Shown: one piece after another, positions 42,599 through 51,318 of the stretch
Layout of the letters: the number at the start of each line of letters is the position of its first letter
How positions within the stretch are numbered: position 1 is the stretch's first letter
Source of the DNA: Streptomyces sp. NBC_00554
Lineage (GTDB): Bacteria > Actinomycetota > Actinomycetes > Streptomycetales > Streptomycetaceae
Length of the DNA: 64,000 bases
NCBI RefSeq assembly: GCF_041431135.1
Contig: NZ_CP107799.1
Span: 744,001 to 808,000, forward strand
Direction: 5' to 3'
Made by a program: the position numbers and the translations under genes
Notes under the pieces: model-generated
The model's input: the letters and a program-made list of their open reading frames with translations, nothing else
What the model was told of the DNA's origin: nothing
Databases searched by the model: none

Positions 42599-43864
42599 AT
42601 GAGTGTTGAGCAGATTCAGACACTGGTGGACGCACTCGCCACGCGCCTGGGGCGTGCCGTGGTCGTGGACGACCAGGAACTGCGTTTGGTCGCGGTGAGC
42701 GAGGACTTCGGGGACGCCGATCCCGCCCGCATCTGGTCGCTGCTGCACCGCAGGACGCGACCCGAGGACGTGTGCTTCGACAGGATCAAACGGTCCACGG
42801 GCCCGGGCCACATCCCGGAGAACCCGGACCTCGAGCTGTGGCAGCGACTGTACGTTCCCATCCGCTGCCGCGGACTGCTCCTCGGCTTCGTCTGGATCAC
42901 CGACCGGTACGGCGATCTGCCCGACGTCCAGATCGCCGACGCTACCCGTACGGCGGAGACACTCGGCTCGCTCATGTACGGGCGGTGGCTCGCCGCCGGC
43001 CACGAGCACGGCGTACGGCGGCAGTTGGTCGAGCAGTTGCTGAGCCAGGATGCCGCGACGCGTCGTGCGGCCCGCGAAGAGGTCCTCGACCGGGGGCTGT
43101 TCGATGTCGACGGGCCGGTGGCGGTGCTGCTGGCCGGCCGTGGCGGCGGCGCCGAGGGCGAGGACGCGGGGCCCGCCTTCGCGGCGGCCGTGGAGCGGTT
43201 CTGCCGGGGGTTGCCCGGCGCGTCCGTGCTCGCCGCGTGCCGGCCCCGGCGCGCGACCGTGATCCTCGCGCTGCGCCCGGCCGATCCGGACGCGCAGCTC
43301 GACCGGGCCGCCCACGCGCTGCTCGCCGAGCTCACCGCGGAACCCGCGCTCGCCGGATGCCGGCGCGTCGGGGCCGGCGGCCCCGTGCCCGCACTGGCGG
43401 GGCTGCCCACGGCGAAACGCCAGGCGGACATCGCGCTGGCCGCCGCCGACACCGGAACCGTCGCCCTCTGGTCGGGGCTCGGTGCCCACGCCCTGCTCGC
43501 CCAGCTCGCGCCGCCGGTCTGGGACGACACGCTGATCCCGCAGGGTGTGCTCACCCTGTTCGCGGATCCCTCCGCGGCCGTCCTCGTGCCGACCCTGGAG
43601 ACGTATCTCGACTGCGCCGGCGATGTGCAGCGCACCGCACGGGAACTGTGCGTGCACCGCACCACGCTCTACTACCGGCTCGGCCGGGCCGAGCAGATCT
43701 CCGGGCTGAGTCTGCGCGACGGCCGCGACCGGCTGCTGCTGCACCTGGTCCTCGGACTGCGCCGCCTGCACGGAGCGACGCTTCCCGGATCCCTCCCTCG
43801 ACGGACCGCCCTTCCTACATATGTCGAAAGCGAGGCCCCGAACGTCCGACGTCGTGCCGGATGA
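42599..43864 (+). CDS. PucR/CdaR-family transcriptional regulator
   Basis: A 421-aa regulator. The C-terminal HTH reads ETYLDCAGDVQRTARELCVHRTTLYYRL GRAEQISG in substance (about 345-385), the diagnostic PucR_C/HTH_30 motif, preceded by a GGDEF-like remnant. The N-terminal part is a GAF/PucR-like sensory region (LGRAVVVDDQELRLVAVSEDFG). PucR-type proteins usually activate catabolic genes in response to the substrate. The ATG has GTGGGGC upstream. It lies 69 bases ahead of a sarcosine-oxidase-like gene on the same strand and is the obvious candidate regulator of the operon that follows. Confidence 0.88.
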   Translation: MSVEQIQTLVDALATRLGRAVVVDDQELRLVAVSEDFGDADPARIWSLLHRRTRPEDVCFDRIKRSTGPGHIPENPDLELWQRLYVPIRCRGLLLGFVWITDRYGDLPDVQIADATRTAETLGSLMYGRWLAAGHEHGVRRQLVEQLLSQDAATRRAAREEVLDRGLFDVDGPVAVLLAGRGGGAEGEDAGPAFAAAVERFCRGLPGASVLAACRPRRATVILALRPADPDAQLDRAAHALLAELTAEPALAGCRRVGAGGPVPALAGLPTAKRQADIALAAADTGTVALWSGLGAHALLAQLAPPVWDDTLIPQGVLTLFADPSAAVLVPTLETYLDCAGDVQRTARELCVHRTTLYYRLGRAEQISGLSLRDGRDRLLLHLVLGLRRLHGATLPGSLPRRTALPTYVESEAPNVRRRAG

Positions 43865-43933
43865 CCCCGCTCGGGCGCTGCTGCGACTCTTCCGAACACC
43901 AGCAGCACGCCCACCACAGCGGGAGGATGCCGG

Positions 43934-45142
43934 ATGAAGAAGAGGTACGCGCACATCGTGCTCGGCGTCGGGGGCATCGGCAGCGCCGCCGCCTACTGGC
44001 TCGGCAGGCAGAGCGGCGGTGACGTCCTCGCCGTCGAGCAGTTCGGGCTCGGGCACGATCGCGGTGCCTCCGAGGACCACTCACGGATCATCCGGCACTC
44101 GTACCACTCGACCGACTACACCGCCCTGACCCGCGACTCCTACGACCACTGGCGGGAACTGGAGAAGGAGACCGGACTTCCGCTGCTGCACATCACCGGC
44201 GGTCTGCATCTGGCCCCGGCGGGCAGCGCGGGCGAGGCGGAGCTGGGCAGTTACGCGCGAGCCCTGGCCCAGCAGGGCCACCGCTACCAGGTCCTGGACG
44301 CGGGCACCCTGCGCGAGCGCTGGCCGCAGTGGCGGATCGGCGACGACGTACTCGGCCTGTTCCAGGCGGAGTCCGGGATCCTCGACATCCGCCGGGCGAA
44401 CGCCGCGCATGTCTCACGGGCGCTCGCGCTCGGCGTGACCTTCGTGGAGAACTCTCCGGTGCGGAAGATCGTTCCGCACCCCGGCCATGTCGAGGTGCAC
44501 ACCGACGACGCGGTGTACGAGGGCGGCACGCTGACCGTGTGCGCCGGCTCCTGGACCGGGACCGCGCTGACCGGTCTCGACCTGGACATCCCGCTCACCC
44601 TCACCCAGGAACAGGTCACCTACTTCGCGGCCCCCGACCTGCGCCCCTTCGCACCGGACCGCTTCCCCATCTGGATCTTCCACGGGCACGACCGGACCTT
44701 CTACGGTTTCCCGGTGTACGGCGAGGCCGCGGTGAAGGCCGCCCGTGACATGTCGGGCCGTTTCGTCACCCAGGAGACCCGCTCGTACGAACCCAATCCC
44801 GAGCAGACCGAGGAGGTCGCGGAGTTCCTGGCCGAGTACCTGCCGGGCGCCGTCGGCCCCGAACTGCTCAGCAAGACCTGCGTCTACGACCTCCCGGCCG
44901 ACCGGAATTTCGTCCTGGACACCGTGCCGGGACACCCCAACATCTCCGTCTTCGTGGGGGCCGGGCACGCCGCCAAGTTCGCGGGGCTGATCGGCCACAT
45001 CCTCGCCGACCTGGCGACCAAGGGCGACACGGACTGGCCCATCGAGGCCTTCACCGTCGACCGCCCGGCGATCACGGACCCCGACCACCCGAGCGACTTC
45101 CGGTTCGCCGAGGCCGCGCGGAACCCGGAGGGCGGGTCATGA
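43934..45142 (+). CDS. Monomeric sarcosine oxidase / N-methyltryptophan oxidase-like flavoprotein
   Basis: A 402-aa FAD amine oxidase. The N-terminal FAD motif is VLGVGGIGSAAAYWL. ASEDHSRIIRHSYH resembles the MSOX active-site loop with the conserved Arg and His. C316 in KTCVYDLPADRNFVLD corresponds to the Cys that binds FAD covalently in MSOX, and GAGHAAKFAG carries the oxygen-activating Lys (K348). Enzymes of this group remove N-methyl groups as formaldehyde, making H2O2. In context it would finish demethylation to glycine or a similar amine. The stop overlaps the next start as ATGA. Confidence 0.88.
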   Translation: MKKRYAHIVLGVGGIGSAAAYWLGRQSGGDVLAVEQFGLGHDRGASEDHSRIIRHSYHSTDYTALTRDSYDHWRELEKETGLPLLHITGGLHLAPAGSAGEAELGSYARALAQQGHRYQVLDAGTLRERWPQWRIGDDVLGLFQAESGILDIRRANAAHVSRALALGVTFVENSPVRKIVPHPGHVEVHTDDAVYEGGTLTVCAGSWTGTALTGLDLDIPLTLTQEQVTYFAAPDLRPFAPDRFPIWIFHGHDRTFYGFPVYGEAAVKAARDMSGRFVTQETRSYEPNPEQTEEVAEFLAEYLPGAVGPELLSKTCVYDLPADRNFVLDTVPGHPNISVFVGAGHAAKFAGLIGHILADLATKGDTDWPIEAFTVDRPAITDPDHPSDFRFAEAARNPEGGS

Positions 45143-45786
45143 CCTTCGGCGAGTATCTGCAGCGCCGCGGCGACCTGCTCCTCGACCAGGCGGGCCAGCA
45201 CGCCCTGCTGGTGGCGCTCGCGGTCCTGATCGCCACGGCCGTCTCCGTCGGCACCGGCCTGCTCGCCTGGAACCGGCCCCGGCTCGCCGCGGCCGCCACC
45301 GCGACCGCCGGCGGGCTGCTCACCCTTCCCTCCTTCGCGCTGCTCGGCCTGCTGATCCCACTGCTCGGCCTCGGCTGGGCGCCCTCGCTGACCGCGCTCA
45401 CCCTCTATTCGCTGCTGCCGATCCTGCGCAACACCATCGTCGGCCTGGGCGAGGTCGACCCGGCCGTCGTCGAGGCGGCCCGCGGGATGGGCCTCGGCCC
45501 GGCCAGGGTGCTCGCGATCGTCCAACTCCCGCTCGCCTGGCCGTACATCCTCACCGGAATCCGCGTCGCCACCCAGATGGTGGTGGCCATCGCGGCGATG
45601 GCCGCGTACGTGGCCGGTCCCGGGCTCGGCCTGCCGATCTTCGACGGGCTGTCCCGACTCGGCTCCGCGAACGCGCTCAACGAAGCGATCGCCGGAACCG
45701 TCGGCGTCGTCCTCGTCGCACTCGCCTTCGACCTCTTCTACGTACTGCTGCGCCGCCTGACCACCCCGAGGGGGCTCCATGTTTGA
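45139..45786 (+). CDS. OpuB/OpuC-type ABC permease
   Basis: A 215-aa inner membrane permease with five to six helices. The EAA-like loop reads EAARGMGLGPARVLAIVQLPLAWPYI, and LRNTIVGLGEVDP is the conserved segment of osmoprotectant (ProW/OpuCB) permeases. It forms one half of the channel of a quaternary-amine importer. The ATG overlaps the previous stop (ATGA), and its end overlaps the ATPase gene by 8 bases. Confidence 0.9.
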   Translation: MTFGEYLQRRGDLLLDQAGQHALLVALAVLIATAVSVGTGLLAWNRPRLAAAATATAGGLLTLPSFALLGLLIPLLGLGWAPSLTALTLYSLLPILRNTIVGLGEVDPAVVEAARGMGLGPARVLAIVQLPLAWPYILTGIRVATQMVVAIAAMAAYVAGPGLGLPIFDGLSRLGSANALNEAIAGTVGVVLVALAFDLFYVLLRRLTTPRGLHV

Positions 45787-46783
45787 CACCGCGCGCACGG
45801 GTCGCGGCCTGAGCATCCGCCTCGACGAGCTCACCAAGGTCTATCCGGGACAGCGCGAACCCGCCGTCGACCGGGTCACGATGGAGATACCGGCCGGGCA
45901 GACGACGATGTTCGTCGGGCCGTCCGGCTGCGGCAAGACCACCACCATGAAGATCATCAACCGGCTGATCGAACCGTCCTCGGGCACGGTCAGCATCGAC
46001 GGCCAGAACGTGCTGGGCCTCGACCCCAACGAGCTGCGCCGCCACATCGGTTACGTGGTCCAGCAGATCGGTCTCTTCCCGCACATGACGATCGCGCAGA
46101 ACATCGGGCTCGTGCCGAAACTCCTCGGCTGGAACAAGGCGAAGGTGAGCTCGCGGGTCGACGAGCTGCTGGAGATGACCGGGCTCGACCCCGCCGCCTT
46201 CCGGGCCCGCTACCCCCGCCAGCTCTCCGGAGGCCAGCAGCAGCGCGTCGGTGTCGCCCGTGCCCTGGCCGCCGATCCCCCGGTCCTGCTGATGGACGAG
46301 CCGTTCGGCGCCACCGACCCGATCACCCGGGAGCGACTGCAGGTCGAATTCCGCCGTCTTCAACGGGAGTTGGGCAAGACGGTCGTCTTCGTCACCCATG
46401 ACTTCGAGGAGGCGCTGAAGCTCGGCGACCGGATCGCCGTCCTCGCCGACCGCTCGCGGATCGTCCAGTACGACACCCCGGCGCGGTTGTTGGCCGCCCC
46501 GGCCGACGACTACGTACGCAGTTTCATCGGCTCAGCTCCCTATCTGAAGCAACTGGCCCTGGCGACCGTGGCCGACGTGAAGCTGGGCCCGGCGCCTGAG
46601 GCACCCAACTCGCTGCCCACCGTGGACGGTTCGGCCTCCCTGCGGGACGTGATGGATCTGATCCTCCAGCGGGGCGGCGACCCGGTCACCGTCGTGGACG
46701 AGGCGGGCGCGGTCGCGGGGACGCTGGCATTCCCGGACGTGTGCCGGGCCCTGTCGGCGCAGGAGGAGACCCGTGTCGGTTGA
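45779..46783 (+). CDS. OpuCA/ProV-type ABC ATPase
   Basis: A 334-aa ATP-binding subunit. Walker A is GPSGCGKTT, the Q-loop is VVQQIGLFPHMTI, the signature is LSGGQQQRVGVAR, and Walker B is VLLMDEPFGATDP. The usual AVDP is ATDP here, a mild change. C-terminal residues 270-334 form a partial CBS-like domain (SLRDVMDLILQRGGDPVTVVDEAG), the regulatory region that senses ionic strength in OpuA/OpuC, here with only one clear repeat. It powers the importer formed with the permeases on both sides. Confidence 0.92.
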   Translation: MFDTARTGRGLSIRLDELTKVYPGQREPAVDRVTMEIPAGQTTMFVGPSGCGKTTTMKIINRLIEPSSGTVSIDGQNVLGLDPNELRRHIGYVVQQIGLFPHMTIAQNIGLVPKLLGWNKAKVSSRVDELLEMTGLDPAAFRARYPRQLSGGQQQRVGVARALAADPPVLLMDEPFGATDPITRERLQVEFRRLQRELGKTVVFVTHDFEEALKLGDRIAVLADRSRIVQYDTPARLLAAPADDYVRSFIGSAPYLKQLALATVADVKLGPAPEAPNSLPTVDGSASLRDVMDLILQRGGDPVTVVDEAGAVAGTLAFPDVCRALSAQEETRVG

Positions 46784-47540
46784 ATCGCTCTCCCCCGTCA
46801 AGGTCCCGGTACTCCGCCGGCCGGCCGCCCTCCGTCACCTCGGTACCCCGGCCGCCCTCGCCCTGGTGCTCGGGGTGCTCTATCTCTGGGTCTCGGCACA
46901 GGAGTTGGACTCCATCGAGAAGCGGACGCTGAACCGCACATACATCGTGGAGCGGGTCACCGAGCATCTGCGGCTCAGCTTCACCGCCGCGCTGCTCGTC
47001 GTCGTCATAGCCGTGCCGGCCGGCATCCTCGTCACCCGGCCGCTGCTGCGCCGGGCGACTCCACTGGTGCTAGTCATCGCCAACGCGGGACAGGCAGTCC
47101 CCGCGATCGGGCTGCTCGTCCTGCTCACCATCCAGCTCGACGTGGGCTTCCGCACGGCGGTCATCGGCCTGGTCGCCTCCGCGGTGCTCCCGGTGCTGCG
47201 CAACACGATCACCGGCATCGAGCAGGTCGACCGCTCCCTCGTGGAGACCGCGCGGGGCATGGGCATGCGGCCCCTTCAGGTGCTGCTGCTCGTCGAGTTG
47301 AAGCTCGCCGTGCCGGTGATCCTCGCCGGACTGCGCACCGCCCTGGTCTTCGCGGTCGGTACGGCGACCATCGCCACCTTCGTCAACGCGGGCGGTCTCG
47401 GCGACATGATCGTCAACGGCATCAAACTGCAGCGGATGCCGGTCCTCGTCACCGGCAGCGTGCTGGCCTGCGCCGTCGCCTTCCTCCTCGACTGGCTCGG
47501 CAGCCTCGCCGAGAGCCTCCTCAAGCCCAGAGGGCTGTAG
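46773..47540 (+). CDS. OpuB/OpuC-type ABC permease (second)
   Basis: A 255-aa permease. The EAA loop reads ETARGMGMRPLQVLLLVELKLAVPVI, and LRNTITGIEQVDRSLV matches the family. An N-terminal extension with one additional helix (ALALVLGVLYLWV) is present compared with the first permease. Start: the GTG overlaps the ATPase end by 11 bases. Two different permeases, one ATPase and one binding protein is the standard OpuB/OpuC composition. Confidence 0.9.
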   Translation: MSVESLSPVKVPVLRRPAALRHLGTPAALALVLGVLYLWVSAQELDSIEKRTLNRTYIVERVTEHLRLSFTAALLVVVIAVPAGILVTRPLLRRATPLVLVIANAGQAVPAIGLLVLLTIQLDVGFRTAVIGLVASAVLPVLRNTITGIEQVDRSLVETARGMGMRPLQVLLLVELKLAVPVILAGLRTALVFAVGTATIATFVNAGGLGDMIVNGIKLQRMPVLVTGSVLACAVAFLLDWLGSLAESLLKPRGL

Positions 47541-47590
47541 GGCCTGTCCGACCATTCCCGTCTGTCACCTCACCAGCACGGAGTCACGCC

Positions 47591-48559
47591 ATGTCCATGC
47601 CTCTGCCCCGCCCTGCCAGAACCTCCGCCCTACTCGCCTCGGCCGCCGCGACCGTGCTGCTCGCCTCCGGTTGCGGCGGCGACACCCAGGCCGCCACCGG
47701 CAGCGCCGGTGACGAACTCGACGGCGCCACGCTCACCGTCGGCTCCAAGGACTTCACCGAGAACATCGTGCTCGGCCAGATCACCATGAAGGTGCTCCAG
47801 GCGCATGGCGCCGAGGTCGAGGACAAGACCAACATCAAGGGCTCGGTCACCACCCGCCAGGCCCTCACCAGCGGTGACATCGACCTGTACTGGGAGTACA
47901 CGGGCACCGGCTGGATCAGCTACCTCGAACACACGACTCCGATCGCGGACGCGACGAAGCAGTACGAGGACGTGCGCGACGAGGACCTGACGAAGAACAA
48001 GATCGTGTGGCTGAAGCCGGCGCCGCTCAACAACACCTACGCCCTCGCGCTCCGCGAGGACACCGCGCAGGAACTGGGTCTCACCAAGCTCTCCGACATC
48101 GCGTCGCTCGCCAAGTCCGACCCGTCCAAGGCGACCTTCTGTCTGGAGAGCGAGTTCTCCACCCGCGACGACGGCTGGCCGGGCGTGAAGAAGACGTACG
48201 GCATCGACGTGCCCGACGACAACATCAAGATGCTCGACACCGGCGTCATCTACAACGAGACCGGCGAGGGCGAGACCTGCACCTTCGGCGAGGTGTTCAC
48301 CACCGACGGCCGCATCGAGTCGCTCAAGCTCAAGGTGCTGGAGGACGACAAGCACTTCTTCCCGGTCTACAACGCCTCGCTGACGCTGCCCGAATCCATC
48401 GCGGACAAGTACCCGGAGATCGCCGAGATCATGGCCCCGGTCACCGCGAAGCTCACTGACGCGACCCTGCAGAAACTCAACGCGGACGTCGACGTGGACG
48501 GCCTGACCCCCGAGGAGGCGGCCCAGGACTGGCTCGACTCCGAGGGCCTTCTCAACTGA
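47591..48559 (+). CDS. OpuBC/OpuCC-type substrate-binding lipoprotein
   Basis: A 322-aa binding protein. The signal ends in the lipobox LLASGC, so it is a membrane-anchored lipoprotein. LTVGSKDFTENIVLGQI is the hallmark of the OpuAC/OpuBC family and IDLYWEYTGTGW is the second conserved segment. KPAPLNNTYALALRED and the final EEAAQDWLDSEGLL are typical. In this family a cage of Tyr/Trp side chains binds a trimethylammonium group. It captures the compound for the importer; glycine betaine, choline, carnitine or a thiol betaine are all possible. Confidence 0.92.
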   Translation: MSMPLPRPARTSALLASAAATVLLASGCGGDTQAATGSAGDELDGATLTVGSKDFTENIVLGQITMKVLQAHGAEVEDKTNIKGSVTTRQALTSGDIDLYWEYTGTGWISYLEHTTPIADATKQYEDVRDEDLTKNKIVWLKPAPLNNTYALALREDTAQELGLTKLSDIASLAKSDPSKATFCLESEFSTRDDGWPGVKKTYGIDVPDDNIKMLDTGVIYNETGEGETCTFGEVFTTDGRIESLKLKVLEDDKHFFPVYNASLTLPESIADKYPEIAEIMAPVTAKLTDATLQKLNADVDVDGLTPEEAAQDWLDSEGLLN

Positions 48560-48602
48560 CCTCACTGCACCCGGTCCCCCGGCCCTTGAGAGGAGTACGC
48601 CG

Positions 48603-49769
48603 ATGACCACCGCCCCCGCCTCGGTGTTCCTGCCGACGCTGCCCGGTCACTACTACACCGACCCCGCGGTCTTCGAACTGGAGAAGCGGAACATCTTCGA
48701 GAAGCAGTGGATGTACGTGTGCCGGGCCGAGGACGTGCCCACGCCCGGCCGGTTCGTGCGCACCGCGCTCGGCGACGAGACCGTGCTCGTGGTGCGCGGC
48801 CGGGACCAGAAGCTGCGGGCCTTCCTGAACGTGTGCCGGCACCGCGGCGCCCAACTGTGCCTGACCGACTCCGGGGACGCGGGCAAGGCGATCCGCTGCC
48901 CGTACCACGCGTGGGCCTACCAGCTGGACGGCCGTCTGATCACGGCCCCCAACTGGCAGTCCATGGACTCCATCGACAAGGCCGACTACAGCCTGCACCC
49001 GGTGCACCTCGCCGAATGGCACGGCCTGGTCTGGGTGAGCCTGGCCGCCGACCCCGAGCCCTTCGAGGAGCAGATCTGGCCGCAGCTCGACTACCGGCTC
49101 GGTGGCGACCGGGACAAGTTCGCCCGTTACGGGCTCGCCGATCTGGTGCTGGGCAAGCGCGTCGACTACGAGGTCGCCGCCAACTGGAAGATCATCCAGG
49201 AGAACTTCCAGGAGTGCTATCACTGCGGCACCATCCACCCCGAACTCGTCGAGACACTCCCCCAGTTCCGCAATCTCACCGGGGGCGCGGACGCGACGTA
49301 CGACACCGATGGTTACCTCTTCGCCGAGGGCAAGGCCTCCTTCTCCGTCAGCGGAAACGCCGAACTGCCGCGCATCGGAGGCCTGGAGGAGCATGACGAC
49401 CGCAAGTACTACGGGATGGTGATGCGGCCCAACTGCTTCATCTCGCTCCTCCCCGACCATGTCATCGTCCACCGCTTCGAGATGCTCTCGCCCGAGACAA
49501 CCCGCGTGGTGTGCGAGTGGCTGTTCCCGCCGCAGACGGTCGCGCAGGACGCGCCGTACGACATCGCGGACAGCGTCGAGCTGTTCCACCGCGTCAACGA
49601 GCAGGACTTCGCCGCGTCCGAGTGGTGCCAGCCGAACATGAAGTCACGCGCCTACCGCAACGGCGGGGTCCTGGTGCCCACCGAGCAGGAGATCATCGGC
49701 CGCTGGTACTACCGCTGGTACCACGAGGCCATGGGCCTGGACCCCGCAGGGCAGGGGGAAAGGTCGTGA
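48603..49769 (+). CDS. Rieske oxygenase (GbcA-like betaine demethylase family)
   Basis: A 388-aa Rieske non-heme iron oxygenase alpha subunit. The Rieske cluster ligands are C78-x-H80 (NVCRHRG) and C99-x2-H102 (CPYHAWAY). The mononuclear iron site is NFQECYHCGTIHPE with H207 and H212. The N-terminus GHYYTDPAVFELEKRNIFEKQWMYV is characteristic of the glycine betaine and stachydrine demethylase branch. Such enzymes hydroxylate an N-methyl group, which leaves as formaldehyde. GAGAGGAG precedes the ATG. The GTGA overlap with the ferredoxin gene supports a three-component system. Confidence 0.88.
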   Translation: MTTAPASVFLPTLPGHYYTDPAVFELEKRNIFEKQWMYVCRAEDVPTPGRFVRTALGDETVLVVRGRDQKLRAFLNVCRHRGAQLCLTDSGDAGKAIRCPYHAWAYQLDGRLITAPNWQSMDSIDKADYSLHPVHLAEWHGLVWVSLAADPEPFEEQIWPQLDYRLGGDRDKFARYGLADLVLGKRVDYEVAANWKIIQENFQECYHCGTIHPELVETLPQFRNLTGGADATYDTDGYLFAEGKASFSVSGNAELPRIGGLEEHDDRKYYGMVMRPNCFISLLPDHVIVHRFEMLSPETTRVVCEWLFPPQTVAQDAPYDIADSVELFHRVNEQDFAASEWCQPNMKSRAYRNGGVLVPTEQEIIGRWYYRWYHEAMGLDPAGQGERS

Positions 49770-50092
49770 TCGAGGTGTGCCGGCTGGACGAACTCCCGCC
49801 CGGCGAGGTGGCCGTGGTGAAGACCGCGCACCGGCGCATCGCGGTGTTCAACGCCGACGGAGAGCTGTACGCCGTCGACGACCGCTGCACCCATCAGGAG
49901 GCGTACCTCTCGGACGGCTGGCTGGAGGGCTGCCTCGTCGAATGCCCGCTGCACTCGGCGAGCTTCGACCTGCGTACCGGCCGCCCCACCGGACCGCCCG
50001 CCACCGGGCCGGTACGGGTGTACGCGGTCGAGGTGCGCGACGGTGTCGTTCACGTGGACGCCGGGACGGTGCCGTCCGGGAGTGACGGATGA
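49766..50092 (+). CDS. Rieske-type [2Fe-2S] ferredoxin
   Basis: A 108-aa ferredoxin. Cluster ligands are C41-x-H43 (RCTHQEAYLSDG) and C60-x2-H63 (CPLHSASFDL). LDELPPGEVAVVKT and GPVRVYAVEVRDGVVHV are typical of ring-hydroxylating dioxygenase ferredoxins. It carries electrons from the next gene's reductase to the oxygenase. The GTG start overlaps the preceding stop, and its stop overlaps the next ATG. Confidence 0.92.
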   Translation: MIEVCRLDELPPGEVAVVKTAHRRIAVFNADGELYAVDDRCTHQEAYLSDGWLEGCLVECPLHSASFDLRTGRPTGPPATGPVRVYAVEVRDGVVHVDAGTVPSGSDG

Positions 50093-51303
50093 GGAGTGTC
50101 GCGGTGGTCGGTGCGTCACTGGCCGGGTTGTCCGCCGCCCGCGCGCTGCGGGCCCGGGGTTACGACGGGCGGCTGGTGATCGTCGGCGCGGAGGACGTCC
50201 CGCCGTACGACCGGCCTCCGCTGTCGAAGGACTTCCTCCTGGGCCGCGCGCAGGCCGGCGACCTCACCCTGACGGCGGACTCCGACGCCGCGCTGGACCT
50301 GGACTGGCGGCTAGGTCGGCGCGCAGTCCTGCTGGACACGGTGGGGCGTGCCGTGCACCTGGACGACGGCACCCGGGTGGTGTGCGACGGCGTGGTCGTG
50401 GCCACCGGCGGCAGCGCCCTGTCGCTGCCCGGCACGGCGCGGCTGGCGGGCGTTCATGTGCTGCGCACTCTCGCAGACGCAGAGGCGCTGCGGGCCGAAC
50501 TGCGGCCGGGGGCACGGCTGGTGGTCGTGGGCGCCGGGCTGATCGGTGCCGAAGCCGCGTCCAGTGCGGCGACCCTCGGCCTCGATGTCACCGTCGTCGA
50601 GCGCGGGCCAGCGCCGCTCACCCGGATCCTCGGCCGGGTCGGGAACGAGGTCAGTGCCGCGCTCCACGCCGAGCACGGGATCCGCCTGATCACAGGCGCG
50701 GAGGTGACCGGTCTGGCGGGCCGTGACCGGGTGACCGGGGTGTGGCTGGCCGGCGGACGGCAGCTGCCCGCCGACGTGGTCCTGGTCGCGATCGGTTCCC
50801 GTCCCGCGGTGGACTGGCTGGCGGGGAGCGGTCTCGTGCTCGACGACGGCGTGGTGTGCGACGCGGCGTGCGGCACCGCCCTGCCCGGTGTCGTGGCCGT
50901 CGGCGACTGTGCCCGCCCCTTCCACCCCTGGCTGGGCCGTCATCACCGTGCCCAGCACTGGACCGCCGCCCTGGAACAACCGGCCGTCGCGGCCGCACGG
51001 CTGCTCGACGGTCCGGGAAGCACGGCGGAGTACACCTCCGCTCCCTACTTCTGGTCCGACCAGTTCGGCGTGCGGATCCAGTTCGCCGGACACGCCGAGC
51101 CCGACGACCAGGTCGAGATCACGGACGGCAGCTTCGCGTCGCGCAGCTTTCTGGCGGTCTTCCGCCGGTGCGGTGTGCCGACGGCCGTACTGGCCATGAA
51201 CCAGCCCAAGTTGTTCGGCCGGGCCCGTCGGCTGATCGCCGCCGCCGGGCCGCTGCCGGCCTCTCCCGCGCCGCCGCAGGTCCCCCAGAACCACCGACGA
51301 TGA
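50089..51303 (+). CDS. FAD-dependent ferredoxin reductase
   Basis: A 404-aa NAD(P)H:ferredoxin reductase of the putidaredoxin reductase type. The FAD motif is VVGASLAGLSAARAL, PPYDRPPLSKDFL is the second FAD segment, and VVGAGLIGAEAASSAATLG is the NAD(P) fold. VVAVGDCARPFHPWLG and the C-terminal domain (EYTSAPYFWSDQFGVRIQ) complete the family signature. It reduces the Rieske ferredoxin encoded just before. The 15-base gap to the PLP enzyme gene suggests the same transcript. Confidence 0.92.
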   Translation: MRSVAVVGASLAGLSAARALRARGYDGRLVIVGAEDVPPYDRPPLSKDFLLGRAQAGDLTLTADSDAALDLDWRLGRRAVLLDTVGRAVHLDDGTRVVCDGVVVATGGSALSLPGTARLAGVHVLRTLADAEALRAELRPGARLVVVGAGLIGAEAASSAATLGLDVTVVERGPAPLTRILGRVGNEVSAALHAEHGIRLITGAEVTGLAGRDRVTGVWLAGGRQLPADVVLVAIGSRPAVDWLAGSGLVLDDGVVCDAACGTALPGVVAVGDCARPFHPWLGRHHRAQHWTAALEQPAVAAARLLDGPGSTAEYTSAPYFWSDQFGVRIQFAGHAEPDDQVEITDGSFASRSFLAVFRRCGVPTAVLAMNQPKLFGRARRLIAAAGPLPASPAPPQVPQNHRR

Positions 51304-51318
51304 GGAGACCTCCGCACC

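Noticed and set aside
45779..47540. Osmoprotectant importer acting only in osmotic adaptation
   Set aside because: The linkage to a sarcosine-oxidase-like gene and a complete Rieske system points to catabolism; an additional osmotic role is not excluded.
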